The translations under genes and the position numbers were made by a program. A stretch of DNA of 64,000 bases from Phycisphaerales bacterium (GTDB lineage Bacteria; Planctomycetota; Phycisphaerae; Phycisphaerales; UBA1924), in NCBI GenBank assembly GCA_022843045.1, contig JALHOJ010000009.1:1-64000 (forward strand), written 5' to 3'. Numbering within the stretch: position 1 is the stretch's first letter; each line of letters starts with the position of its first letter. The notes beneath the pieces are model-generated. The model had not been told where the DNA came from, ran no database searches, and saw only the letters and a program-made list of their open reading frames with translations. Below, in pieces: positions 1 through 7,446 of this stretch.

Positions 1-1213
1 CGCCCTTCTTGAAGACGAACTCGTCGTACTGCTCCTTGATGTTGATGCGGGCGATGGTGCCGGCCTTCTGGGCGTTGTAGATGCCGGCCATGTCGATCTC
101 GTTGTCGAAGTGGCCAATGTTGGCGACGATGGCCTTGTCCTTCATCTGCTTCATGTGATCGATGGTGATCACGTTCTTGTTGCCGGTGGTCGTGATGAAG
201 ATGTCGGCTTCCGCGAGGCAGTCCTCGAGCGTGGTCACTTCGTAGCCTTCCATCGCGGCCTGCAGGGCGTTGATGGGGTCGATCTCGGTGACGATCACGC
301 GCGTGCCCTGGCCACGCAGGGCCTGGCAGCAGCCCTTGCCCACGTCGCCATAGCCCAGCACCACGGCGATCTTGCCGGAGAGCATGACGTCGGTGGCGCG
401 GTTGAGGCCGTCGACCAGCGAGTGGCGGCAGCCGTAGAGATTGTCGAACTTGCTCTTGGTGGCGGAGTCGTTGACGTTGATGGCGGGGAGGTGGAGTTCG
501 CCCTTCTTTTCCATCTCGTACAGGCGGTGCACGCCCGTGGTGGTTTCTTCGCTGACGCCCTTGATGCCGGCCAGCATCTTGGTGAAGCGGGTCTTGTCCT
601 TGCCCTGCTCGGCGCGGAGGAGATCGAGGATCACGCCCCACTCTTCGGGGTCGTTCTTGGCGTTGAAGGAAGGCACCTTGCCGGCCTTCTCAAACTGCGC
701 GCCCTTGTGGACGAGCAGGGTGATGTCGCCGCCGTCGTCCAGGATCATGTTCGGGCCATCGCCCTTGGGCCACATCATCACCTGGTTCGTGCACCACCAG
801 TATTCCTCGAGGGTTTCGCCCTTCCAGGCGAAGACCGGGATGCCCTTGGGCTCTTCGATCGTGCCCTTGGGGCCGACGGCAACGGCCGCCGCGGCGGAGT
901 CCTGCGTGCTGAAGATGTTGCAGGAGCACCAGCGGACTTCGGCGCCGAGTTCGGTGAGCGTTTCGATGAGCACCGCCGTCTGGACGGTCATGTGCAGGCT
1001 GCCGGCGATCTTGGCGCCCTTGAGGGGCTTGCTGGCGCGGTACTTGTCGCGGAGGGCCATGAGGCCTGGCATTTCGTGTTCGGCGAGGCGGATTTCCTTG
1101 CGGCCCAGCTCGGCGAGCGACAGGTCCTTGACCTTGAAGTCGGGCGTGGCCTTGGAGGGCGTCACTTTGGAAACGAACTTCTCACTCTTGGGGGAACGGG
1201 CAAACTTGGTCAT
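1..1213 (-). CDS. ahcY: S-adenosylhomocysteine hydrolase (adenosylhomocysteinase), 3' end cut by the window edge
   Basis: Hydrolyses S-adenosylhomocysteine to adenosine and homocysteine in the cytoplasm, relieving product inhibition of methyltransferases. About 404 codons are visible and the C-terminus lies beyond base 1. Reading back from the ATG at 1213 gives the family signature [16 protein letters not shown], then LGAEVRW and CNIFSTQD near residues 70-105. The residue after QD, usually His in the family (QDHAAA), reads Ser here (QDSAAA); this is worth confirming. The start is supported by a GGAG about 9 nt upstream. A 140-nt leader lies between this start and a TATAAT-like box at 1356-1361, and carries a 7-bp hairpin (1234-1240 with 1257-1263). 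I looked for the SAH riboswitch signature there and did not find it. Identity is secure; regulation is inference. Confidence 0.96.
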   Translation of the reverse strand, partial: MTKFARSPKSEKFVSKVTPSKATPDFKVKDLSLAELGRKEIRLAEHEMPGLMALRDKYRASKPLKGAKIAGSLHMTVQTAVLIETLTELGAEVRWCSCNIFSTQDSAAAAVAVGPKGTIEEPKGIPVFAWKGETLEEYWWCTNQVMMWPKGDGPNMILDDGGDITLLVHKGAQFEKAGKVPSFNAKNDPEEWGVILDLLRAEQGKDKTRFTKMLAGIKGVSEETTTGVHRLYEMEKKGELHLPAINVNDSATKSKFDNLYGCRHSLVDGLNRATDVMLSGKIAVVLGYGDVGKGCCQALRGQGTRVIVTEIDPINALQAAMEGYEVTTLEDCLAEADIFITTTGNKNVITIDHMKQMKDKAIVANIGHFDNEIDMAGIYNAQKAGTIARINIKEQYDEFVFKKG

Positions 1214-1355
1214 GGAAACAGACTCCACAGCAGGCCCCGCGTTGGGCATGGCTCAGGCGGGGCAACATGTTCGGAGCCTCGGCACGCCGCGGGCGGACTC
1301 ACCCTTGGCCAAGGCGGACGGTCAGACGACATTGCGTCATCGACAAGTTCGAGCG

Positions 1356-1361
1356 ATTATA
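1356..1361 (-). promoter_or_regulatory. Candidate -10 box for ahcY
   Basis: The minus strand reads TATAAT exactly here, 143 nt upstream of the ahcY start, in an otherwise GC-rich context. No good -35 hexamer sits 16-18 nt further upstream, where there is only an A/T run (bases 1376-1381). If used, it would give a long untranslated leader containing the hairpin at 1234-1263. Confidence 0.3.
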
Positions 1362-1461
1362 GACCTTGGACGCGGAAAAAACGAACGTGGGGCGTCTGGG
1401 AGGCGGGGCGGTAGGGTGTGCATCGACGAAATCGGCCCGAGAATCGGAAAACCGGGAATCA

Positions 1462-1526
1462 CCACAAAGACACAAAGAACACAAAGAAAAACACCTGTTT
1501 TCTTCGTGTTCTTCGTGTCTTTGTGG
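1462..1526. repeat. Imperfect palindromic repeat of the ACAAAGACACAAAG type
   Basis: Two 29-nt arms (1462-1490 and 1498-1526) are inverted copies with two mismatches, separated by a 7-nt loop. Each arm is built from short A-rich units, ACAAAGAC/ACAAAGAA, so the element has far lower GC than its surroundings. It lies between the hydrolase stop (1571) and the ahcY leader. Elements of this composition are dispersed in many environmental genomes, including planctomycetes. No open frame across it is convincing. A folded transcript would make a very stable hairpin downstream of the hydrolase gene. Confidence 0.85.
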
Positions 1527-1570
1527 CGAACTCTTCCGGGATCGGGAGGTCGTTGCCGCGCGACGATTGC

Positions 1571-2524
1571 CTACGCGAGCTTCTTGCAGGAGCGGGCCAG
1601 CCAGCGGACTGCCGCGTCGGTGACTTCGGCGGCAAATCGGGGGTCGGTCCAGAGGCCGAAGTGGCCGCCGGCGGGGATGACCTCGAGCGTGGCGGCGGCG
1701 TCGGCGATGGCCTGGGCGTCGGCGAGCGGCGAGATCGGGTCGGCATCGCCATGGAGGATGAGGAGCGGGATGGATCGTTCGCGGAGCGATTGGGCGTGGG
1801 CGGCGCGATCGAAGCGGGGATCGCGGCGGGTCAATGTGGAGCCGACTCTGGCGTCGGTGCCAATGCACCACAGGGCGGGCATGAGGTTGGAGCGGTGGGG
1901 GAGGCCTTGCATGGCGAGGACATTGCGGGCGGGGGTGGGGGCGTCGCGGTAGGGCGACTCCGCGATGACGCCGATGATGCGCACGCCAGCATCGCTGGAA
2001 GGGGTCTTGCGTTCAACGCCCGGCGTGAGGCTTTGCGAAGGCCCGGGTGCGCTCGCTGCTGCGATGCTGACGCCCGCGCCCAGCGACCAGCCGAACAGCA
2101 CGACGCGTTGCCGGGCTTCGCGGGTGGAGGCGAGGTGTGTGAGTAGTTGCTGCAACGCATCAACCTCGTGCGTGCCGAGGCTGCAGGTGCCGGTGGCGTC
2201 GCCGTGACCGGGCATGTCCCACGCGATGAGGCGCGAGGCGTGTGGTGCGAGGGCCTGGACGCGCGACAGTGCGCCGATGCGAGAGTCGCCCCAGCCGTGC
2301 GAAAACACGATGACGGGTCCGCTGGGGTCGTCGCCTGAGATGTCCCATACGGGGCAGGTCGCGCCGCGATGCGTGATCGACCATTCGGCGAAGACGCGAG
2401 GCGGCGTGAGGCGGCTTGGATCGACTGGGCGGCCTTGGCCCAGAGCGGTGCCGGTCGTTCGGCGGGGTGGGCGCGTGAGTCGCCAGATGGTCCAGCCCAC
2501 GAGCAGGAGCCAGTATGCGATCAA
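1571..2524 (-). CDS. Membrane-anchored alpha/beta hydrolase
   Basis: A serine hydrolase of unknown substrate, 317 aa, probably tethered to the inner membrane by a hydrophobic N-terminus (IAYWLLLVGW). The fold's landmarks are in order: oxyanion region FSHGWGDS near residue 75, nucleophile elbow GWSLGAG near 145, acid HGDADPISP near 265, and catalytic His in GGHFG near 287. The longest frame starts at TTG (2524). No ATG occurs before the upstream stop, and the frame is hydrophobic upstream of TTG, so the exact start is uncertain. It points toward ahcY but is separated from it by a palindromic repeat and the ahcY leader, so the two are unlikely to form an operon. It could be an esterase, lipase or peptidase; the sequence does not decide. 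Confidence 0.85.
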   Translation of the reverse strand: MIAYWLLLVGWTIWRLTRPPRRTTGTALGQGRPVDPSRLTPPRVFAEWSITHRGATCPVWDISGDDPSGPVIVFSHGWGDSRIGALSRVQALAPHASRLIAWDMPGHGDATGTCSLGTHEVDALQQLLTHLASTREARQRVVLFGWSLGAGVSIAAASAPGPSQSLTPGVERKTPSSDAGVRIIGVIAESPYRDAPTPARNVLAMQGLPHRSNLMPALWCIGTDARVGSTLTRRDPRFDRAAHAQSLRERSIPLLILHGDADPISPLADAQAIADAAATLEVIPAGGHFGLWTDPRFAAEVTDAAVRWLARSCKKLA

Positions 2525-2726
2525 CGCGAGGATGAGGAGGGCGAGGAGGGGCAGCGAGCAAGTATTGCGGGCGAGCGTGGGTTAGGCGAGGCGATCGGCA
2601 GCGCCGCGCATGCGGCGACATCGGCGGCTCGTACGCCGCGTGCGTCGACGACTTCGGAAGACGTGAGAGAAGCCTCCAGCTCGACACGGGCTGGCCCGTC
2701 CGACGCGCGGACTGGTACCATCCACG

Positions 2727-3509
2727 ATGCTCCTGTACCTTGCATCGACGATTCCGGGCTGGCTTGTCGCGGTGCCGTTTTTGGTGGTGGTGGGCTTGCT
2801 GCTGATGACCGCCTTGGTCAAGGCGTCGTTCAAGATGAACACCCGGCCGACGTTCATCGAACTCCCCGACGACGCGCCCCTGCCCGAATCGCTGCGGGCG
2901 GCGATTGAGAAGTGGGAGCCTGGGCTGCTGCGCTTGGGGTACGCGAAGAAGAATCTGCTCGCGAGCGACGACATGCAACCGAACTCGTCGATGCTGTGCC
3001 GGATGTATGTCTCGCATCAGGAGCATACCGGGGCGATGATCACGACACTGGAGACGCGGGCAAAGCACGCGACGGGGGAACATGTGATCGCGAACACGTA
3101 TGTGGAATTCTCAGGCGAACTTGCGGACGGCATGAGCGTCACGGCGGGCAACGGCAAGGAAGCGGGGTTTGGACCTCGCACGAAAGACCGCGTGATGCTC
3201 GTCCTGCCCGGGGCGGATGTGATGACCGTGCACGCCATCTATCGCAAGGCGATTTCGATGCGCGGGGCCATGAAGCCGCTCGAAGCCGGCCTCACGATGG
3301 AGCAAATGGTCGAAAAGTCGGTGAATAAGTTCGTCAACCGGTGCGTCACGCACGGCTACTTGCGGTCGCCCGACGCGAACGGGATTGCGCGCATGACATG
3401 GAAGGGCGCGCTGATCGGAACGATCACGAACATCCCCCCAATGCTGCAACTGTGGCGCTGGCTGGGCACGCGCGAGGCCAAGGCCCTCGCGGCGCAGGTC
3501 CCCGCGTGA
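2727..3509 (+). CDS. Membrane-anchored hypothetical protein
   Basis: I do not recognise a family for this 260-aa protein. One strong transmembrane segment lies near the N-terminus (residues about 10-30, GWLVAVPFLVVVGLLLM), followed by a soluble region of about 225 residues with no repeats and no evident catalytic motif. A Pro-Pro-Met-Leu segment near residue 238 may touch the membrane. The ATG is followed directly by the hydrophobic stretch, consistent with a signal anchor. It diverges from the hydrolase across a gap of about 200 bases, so it has its own promoter, which I could not place. Codon use matches the neighbours. Confidence 0.8.
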   Translation: MLLYLASTIPGWLVAVPFLVVVGLLLMTALVKASFKMNTRPTFIELPDDAPLPESLRAAIEKWEPGLLRLGYAKKNLLASDDMQPNSSMLCRMYVSHQEHTGAMITTLETRAKHATGEHVIANTYVEFSGELADGMSVTAGNGKEAGFGPRTKDRVMLVLPGADVMTVHAIYRKAISMRGAMKPLEAGLTMEQMVEKSVNKFVNRCVTHGYLRSPDANGIARMTWKGALIGTITNIPPMLQLWRWLGTREAKALAAQVPA

Positions 3510-3551
3510 CTTTCGAGCATTTCACCAAGCGACGCACGCTAACCTCGCCGC

Positions 3552-3809
3552 ATGAAACTGCTCATTGGCCTCGTGCTCGCGTTTGGGATCGGTGCCGCGT
3601 GCCGGTGGTTTGACATCCCCGCGCCCGCGCCGCCTGCGTTGCAAGGGGCGTTGCTGGTGGTGGCGATGACGAGCGGGTACATGGTGGCGGATCGATACAA
3701 GAAGGCACCGACCATGCCGCCTGCGCCGGCAATGGTCGTGCCGAGTTCGTCGCAAACGCCGGGTGCCTCGGAGCAGGATGGCGCAACGGGGGCTGGGGGG
3801 CCGCGTTGA
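3552..3809 (+). CDS. XapX-domain small membrane protein
   Basis: An 85-residue protein with two short hydrophobic segments. The first 45 residues match the XapX pattern: a helix (LIGLVLAFGIGAACRW), then IPAPAPPALQGALLVVAMTSG, where the Pro-Ala-Pro-Pro turn between the two helices is the hallmark. The function of XapX proteins is not known. The last 35 residues are a Pro/Ser/Gly-rich tail beyond the usual domain. The gene follows the preceding hypothetical by 42 bases on the same strand and converges with lpxB, 25 bases away. Confidence 0.75.
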   Translation: MKLLIGLVLAFGIGAACRWFDIPAPAPPALQGALLVVAMTSGYMVADRYKKAPTMPPAPAMVVPSSSQTPGASEQDGATGAGGPR

Positions 3810-3834
3810 GGAACTGATCGCGTGTGGGGGTTGC

Positions 3835-5016
3835 TCACGCAGGGGTCAAGCCGGCCATGCGCTCGATCTCATCCGCGGCGGATCGGGTGGCATGGGTCTT
3901 CTCGTACATGCGTGCGAGGTCGCGCATGGCTTCGCGCTGCTGTTCGGCTTCGGCGGGGTCGTTGAGCAATCGCTCGGCGAGCGCGACGATCGGCCCCGCG
4001 CCGCCAAAGTGCGGCACCAGTTCTGGGATGACCCGTCGGTTGGCGATCACGTTGGGCAGCGCAAAGTGGCGCGTCGTCACGAACGTGCGAGCGATCAGGA
4101 AGATCAGCGGGTTGCTCTTCTTGTAGAAGATCACCATGGGCTTGAGCTGGCGAGCGACTTGCATCGTGACGGTGCCGCTCTTGACCAGCGCGATGTCGCA
4201 CCAGCGGATGACGGCGTCGGTGTCCTGGACGACGCACCGGACCGACTGCGGCCAGCCCTTGGGATGGGCATCGCCGATCTTGCGGAGCGTGTCCGCCACC
4301 TTGTCGCTGGTGGCGGCGACGACACCCGCGATGTTGGGAAAGTTCTGCTGGAGCTGGTGGTACGCGTCCAGAAGGATCGGAAAGTGCCGCTCGAGCTCGT
4401 TGGGGCGCGAGCCGGGCATCATCGCGATGCGGGGTGAGCCTTCGGGGAAGGTCGCGGCGCGAAGGTCCAGGTCGCGGAGGGGCAACTCGTGATCGAACAG
4501 AAAGTGCCCGATGAACTTCGCGGGCACGTTGCGATCCGCGAAGAATTTGGGCTCAAACGGCAGCACGCAGAGCAGGAGGTCGGTGATGCGCCGGAGTTTG
4601 TGAATCCGCCAGCGGCCCCACGCCCAGATCTGCGGCGCGACCAGGTGGCAGACCTTCACGTTGTGCCCCTTCGCGATCTTGCAGATCGGCCCGTTCGCCG
4701 CGGGGCTGTCCACGGGCACATGCAGAGCAATGGGCGTCTCGCCCTTGAGGTTCTCAGCGATCCACTTGTCGATCCGGCGGTTGATGCGGAGGTGATCGAT
4801 GATCTTCGCAAGGCCCGGCAGGCCCATCACCGCGTCGTCGCCCGTGCGCTCGATGATCGTCGCTCCCGCGCGATGCATCTTGGGCCCGCCCCAGGCGAAG
4901 ATGGGCAGGCTGGGATGGCGGCGCTTGAGTTCGGCGATCACCGCGGAGGCGTGGTCGTCTCCCGAGGGCTCGAAGGCGGTGAAGAGCAGCGCGGGTTGAC
5001 GTTGCGGAGGCGGCAA
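3835..5016 (-). CDS. lpxB: Lipid-A-disaccharide synthase
   Basis: Condenses UDP-2,3-diacylglucosamine with lipid X to form the lipid A disaccharide at the cytoplasmic face of the inner membrane, showing that this organism makes lipid A. The 393 residues match the family's length (about 380-390). Visible landmarks are the N-terminal FTAFEPSGDDHA (family SAGExSGD, with AFEPSGD here), a conserved YVAPQIWAWG-like HLVAPQIWAWG near residue 147, PGSRPNEL near 220, and the SGT motif (KSGTVTMQ) near 303. The longest frame begins with TTG, and no ATG precedes the first conserved strand. It lies 37 bases downstream of the response regulator on the same strand. No other lpx gene is in the window. Confidence 0.94.
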   Translation of the reverse strand: MPPPQRQPALLFTAFEPSGDDHASAVIAELKRRHPSLPIFAWGGPKMHRAGATIIERTGDDAVMGLPGLAKIIDHLRINRRIDKWIAENLKGETPIALHVPVDSPAANGPICKIAKGHNVKVCHLVAPQIWAWGRWRIHKLRRITDLLLCVLPFEPKFFADRNVPAKFIGHFLFDHELPLRDLDLRAATFPEGSPRIAMMPGSRPNELERHFPILLDAYHQLQQNFPNIAGVVAATSDKVADTLRKIGDAHPKGWPQSVRCVVQDTDAVIRWCDIALVKSGTVTMQVARQLKPMVIFYKKSNPLIFLIARTFVTTRHFALPNVIANRRVIPELVPHFGGAGPIVALAERLLNDPAEAEQQREAMRDLARMYEKTHATRSAADEIERMAGLTPA

Positions 5017-5053
5017 GGGGACAAAGGTAGTGAGCGAGTTCGCTCGGCGCGAA

Positions 5054-5704
5054 TCAGAGGCCCGCCGCGTCCAGCCATTGGCTGGGCTTGCGGCCCAGGG
5101 CGAGGGCGATTGTCACAAGGGACTCAAGACTCGGCAGGTGCGCCCCGCGTTCGATGCTGGAGAGCTGGCTCACGGAGACTTGGCTTGATTCGGAAAGCTC
5201 CTTGAGCGTCCAGCCCTTTTCGATGCGAGCCAGGCGGACCTGTCGGCCCAGTTCCGCTCGAAGGCGGTCCTGCGGGCGCTGGCCAAGGCCCAGCGACGCC
5301 ACGGCCTGTGCGAGGCTCCTGCGAAGATCCTCGGCGGAGAACGGCTTGGGGATGTAGTCAAACACATCCTGCTTGAACGTCTGCCGCATGCTGTCCATCG
5401 ATGGATAGCCGGTGACGACGATCACGCACAAACGCGGCCAGCGCTTGCGAACGTCCAGCAGGACTTCTTCGCCGCTGTGGCGGCCCATCTTCATATCCAG
5501 CAGCAGCACGTCGGGCTGGCGCTGCTCGATGGCGTCGTACAGCGAGGCGGGCGTCGAAAACGTGCGAACATCGTGGCCGTCGCCTTCGAGCAGGCTCTTG
5601 AGATACTCGCGAAAGTCTGCGTCGTCGTCGAGGGCGGCGATGGAGAGGGCGGGCGTGGCCTGTGTGCCGGTGTCGTTCGTGTTGGTGGGCTCAGCGGGGG
5701 CCAT
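5054..5704 (-). CDS. Response regulator with a C-terminal XRE-type helix-turn-helix
   Basis: A 216-aa two-component output protein. The receiver domain occupies residues about 20-140, with the acidic pocket ALDDDAD, phosphoacceptor Asp in DVLLLDMKM, switch Thr in VVTGYPS and Lys in PKPFSAED. Residues about 155-212 form a Cro/C1 (XRE) HTH: VRLARIEKGWTLKELSE, then VSQLSSIERG and PSLESLVTIALALG. A REC-XRE fusion is uncommon; most regulators carry winged-helix, LuxR or AAA+ outputs. The start ATG at 5704 is 23 bases past the histidine kinase stop, so the two are very probably co-transcribed partners. The target genes are unknown. Confidence 0.9.
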   Translation of the reverse strand: MAPAEPTNTNDTGTQATPALSIAALDDDADFREYLKSLLEGDGHDVRTFSTPASLYDAIEQRQPDVLLLDMKMGRHSGEEVLLDVRKRWPRLCVIVVTGYPSMDSMRQTFKQDVFDYIPKPFSAEDLRRSLAQAVASLGLGQRPQDRLRAELGRQVRLARIEKGWTLKELSESSQVSVSQLSSIERGAHLPSLESLVTIALALGRKPSQWLDAAGL

Positions 5705-5727
5705 GAACGATCATAGTGGCGGGGCGG

Positions 5728-7446
5728 CTAGCGCTCGGGCGTCGCCGGCAGCAGCACCTCAAACAACGCTCCGCTCCGATCGCTGCGGTTTTGGGCCAGG
5801 AGCACGCCGCCGTGTTCGCGGATGATGCCCTCGGCGACGGCGAGGCCCAGGCCCGTGCCCTTGCTGTCCAGGCGCGTACTGGCGAAGGGCTCGAAGAGGC
5901 GGGGGAGGATCTGCGGGTCGATGCCTGGGCCGTTGTCGCGGATGCGCAGGGCGATCCAGGCTCGGCCTTCGCGGGTGATTGGTTCGCCCAGGACTTCGAT
6001 GCGGGGGTCGTTGGCGTGCGCGGACTCGCGCAGGGCGTCGACGGCGTTGCGAATGAGATTGACAAAGACCTGGACCATGCGATCGGGGTCGCAGAAGGCC
6101 TGAAGGTCGTCGGGCACGCGGTTATCTATGGCGATGGCGGCGGCGTCTCGATCCAGCCGCACCAGCGTGATGGCTTCGTGCACGATGGTGCTGCAGCGGG
6201 CACTCGTGCTCCGGGGCGTGCGCACGCGGGCATAGTCGAGCAGGCTGTCGCCCAGGCCCTCAAGGCGGTTGACCACGCGGAGCATGAGAGCGGCGTCTGC
6301 AGGTTCGAGGCGTTTGTCGGGACTGGCGTTGAGGCGCTCCGTGAGCCCCTTCACGACGGCGAGCGGCGTGTTCAACTCGTGCGCAACGCCTGCGGACATC
6401 ATGCCCAGGCTGGCAAGGCGATCGGCGTCTTGCAGGTTGCGCTTCGCCGCTTCGAGCAGGTGGTTCTTGCGTTTGAGGTCCGTCGCGACCTCTTCGAGAC
6501 GCATGAGGGCATCGCCCAGGTCGGCTTCCTTCTTGCGAAGTTCGGCGATCGAGCGATTGCGGCTGCGCATGATCTCGCCCATTTCGTCCTTGGGCATCAT
6601 GGCCTCGGGAATCTGCTCCTGGTCGCGCCGGCCTTTGCGAAGCGCATCGTCGGCGTCGAGCATGCGTTGGATCGGGCCGTACACGTTCTGAGGCAGCACG
6701 AACAGTTCGAGCGCGATGGCGACGAGCAGGTAGATCGCGATCAGCGCAACGACCACGAACATGTACAGGCGACCGACGGCCTCGCGCGCGTCGGGAACCT
6801 GAGCCGTGAGCAGCACGAAGCGCGGCTCGGTGGGCAGCGCGGGGTTCGCTGTGGGGCCGCCCGCCTGGGGCGGGCCGAGAAACCGAATCGCGCCGTGGCC
6901 GGCGAGGCTGACGCGCACCGGCACGGCGTTGGAGGTCGTCACAGTGTCGCCCGTGCGATTCATCGCGCGGAGCACGTCCTCGGGCAGCAAGCCCAGCGAA
7001 CGCTGGTCGCCGGTTTGGATCTGGACCGTTGCATCGTCGGCGGAGAAAGTGGTGGGGGAGGTGGTCAGGTCGCCCCCGTCGCCCAGCATCGCGAGCATCA
7101 GCGTTGCCTTCTCCACTTCCGCTTCGCGCACGACGGCGGTCACCGCTGGACGCAGCGTCAGGAGCAACGCCGCGGCGAGGATGATCGTGAAGACCGAGTG
7201 GATCACGATCAGCTTCTTGCGAATCCGCATACGTGCCAGCCAGCCGGGCGTCGCGCGGCGTTGCTCGATGACGCGGATACGGCGCGGATCAAAGAACGGC
7301 GCGAGCGGGGGCAGGGCCGAGAGGACGCGGCGCTTGGGGCTGTCTGCGGAAGATGGAGCCGGGGCGGGCACGGGGGGATTGTTGGAGAGAAGTGCGAAAG
7401 TGGTGTGTGAAAGTGGAGAGGAACTGTTGCCGCTATGCTGGGTCAT
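5728..7446 (-). CDS. Membrane sensor histidine kinase (NtrB-like ATPase core)
   Basis: A 572-aa kinase likely to phosphorylate the adjacent regulator. Order of parts: Pro-rich cytoplasmic start (1-70), TM1 (about 79-98), extracytoplasmic sensor (about 100-225) of no recognised family, TM2 (about 228-250), HAMP-like linker and coiled coil (to 340), H-box AGVAHELNTPL with phospho-His 356, N-box NLIRNAVDAL (about 464-473), DNGPGI (504-509) and GTGLGLAV (530-537). The frame is open beyond 7446, but the ATG (MTQHSGN) is chosen because the upstream part shadows the divergent rsmB-like gene. The chosen start codon overlaps that gene's ATG (shared bases in CATG, 7444-7447), so one of the two may in fact start later; a Met at residue 73 just before TM1 is an alternative. 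Confidence 0.9.
   Translation of the reverse strand: MTQHSGNSSSPLSHTTFALLSNNPPVPAPAPSSADSPKRRVLSALPPLAPFFDPRRIRVIEQRRATPGWLARMRIRKKLIVIHSVFTIILAAALLLTLRPAVTAVVREAEVEKATLMLAMLGDGGDLTTSPTTFSADDATVQIQTGDQRSLGLLPEDVLRAMNRTGDTVTTSNAVPVRVSLAGHGAIRFLGPPQAGGPTANPALPTEPRFVLLTAQVPDAREAVGRLYMFVVVALIAIYLLVAIALELFVLPQNVYGPIQRMLDADDALRKGRRDQEQIPEAMMPKDEMGEIMRSRNRSIAELRKKEADLGDALMRLEEVATDLKRKNHLLEAAKRNLQDADRLASLGMMSAGVAHELNTPLAVVKGLTERLNASPDKRLEPADAALMLRVVNRLEGLGDSLLDYARVRTPRSTSARCSTIVHEAITLVRLDRDAAAIAIDNRVPDDLQAFCDPDRMVQVFVNLIRNAVDALRESAHANDPRIEVLGEPITREGRAWIALRIRDNGPGIDPQILPRLFEPFASTRLDSKGTGLGLAVAEGIIREHGGVLLAQNRSDRSGALFEVLLPATPER

Noticed and set aside
1214-1355. SAH riboswitch upstream of ahcY
   Set aside because: The GAGCGCUGC and AGGCUCG core blocks are missing; only a partial GAGGCTCC is present, not in the correct context.
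2582-3083. Minus-strand frames overlapping the hypothetical gene at 2727
   Set aside because: They shadow the plus-strand frame, which has a clean signal anchor and uniform composition.
6806-7444. Extended N-terminus for the RsmB-like gene
   Set aside because: The extra part overlaps the histidine kinase coding region and has no natural composition; the ATG at 7445 begins shortly before the NusB-like domain.
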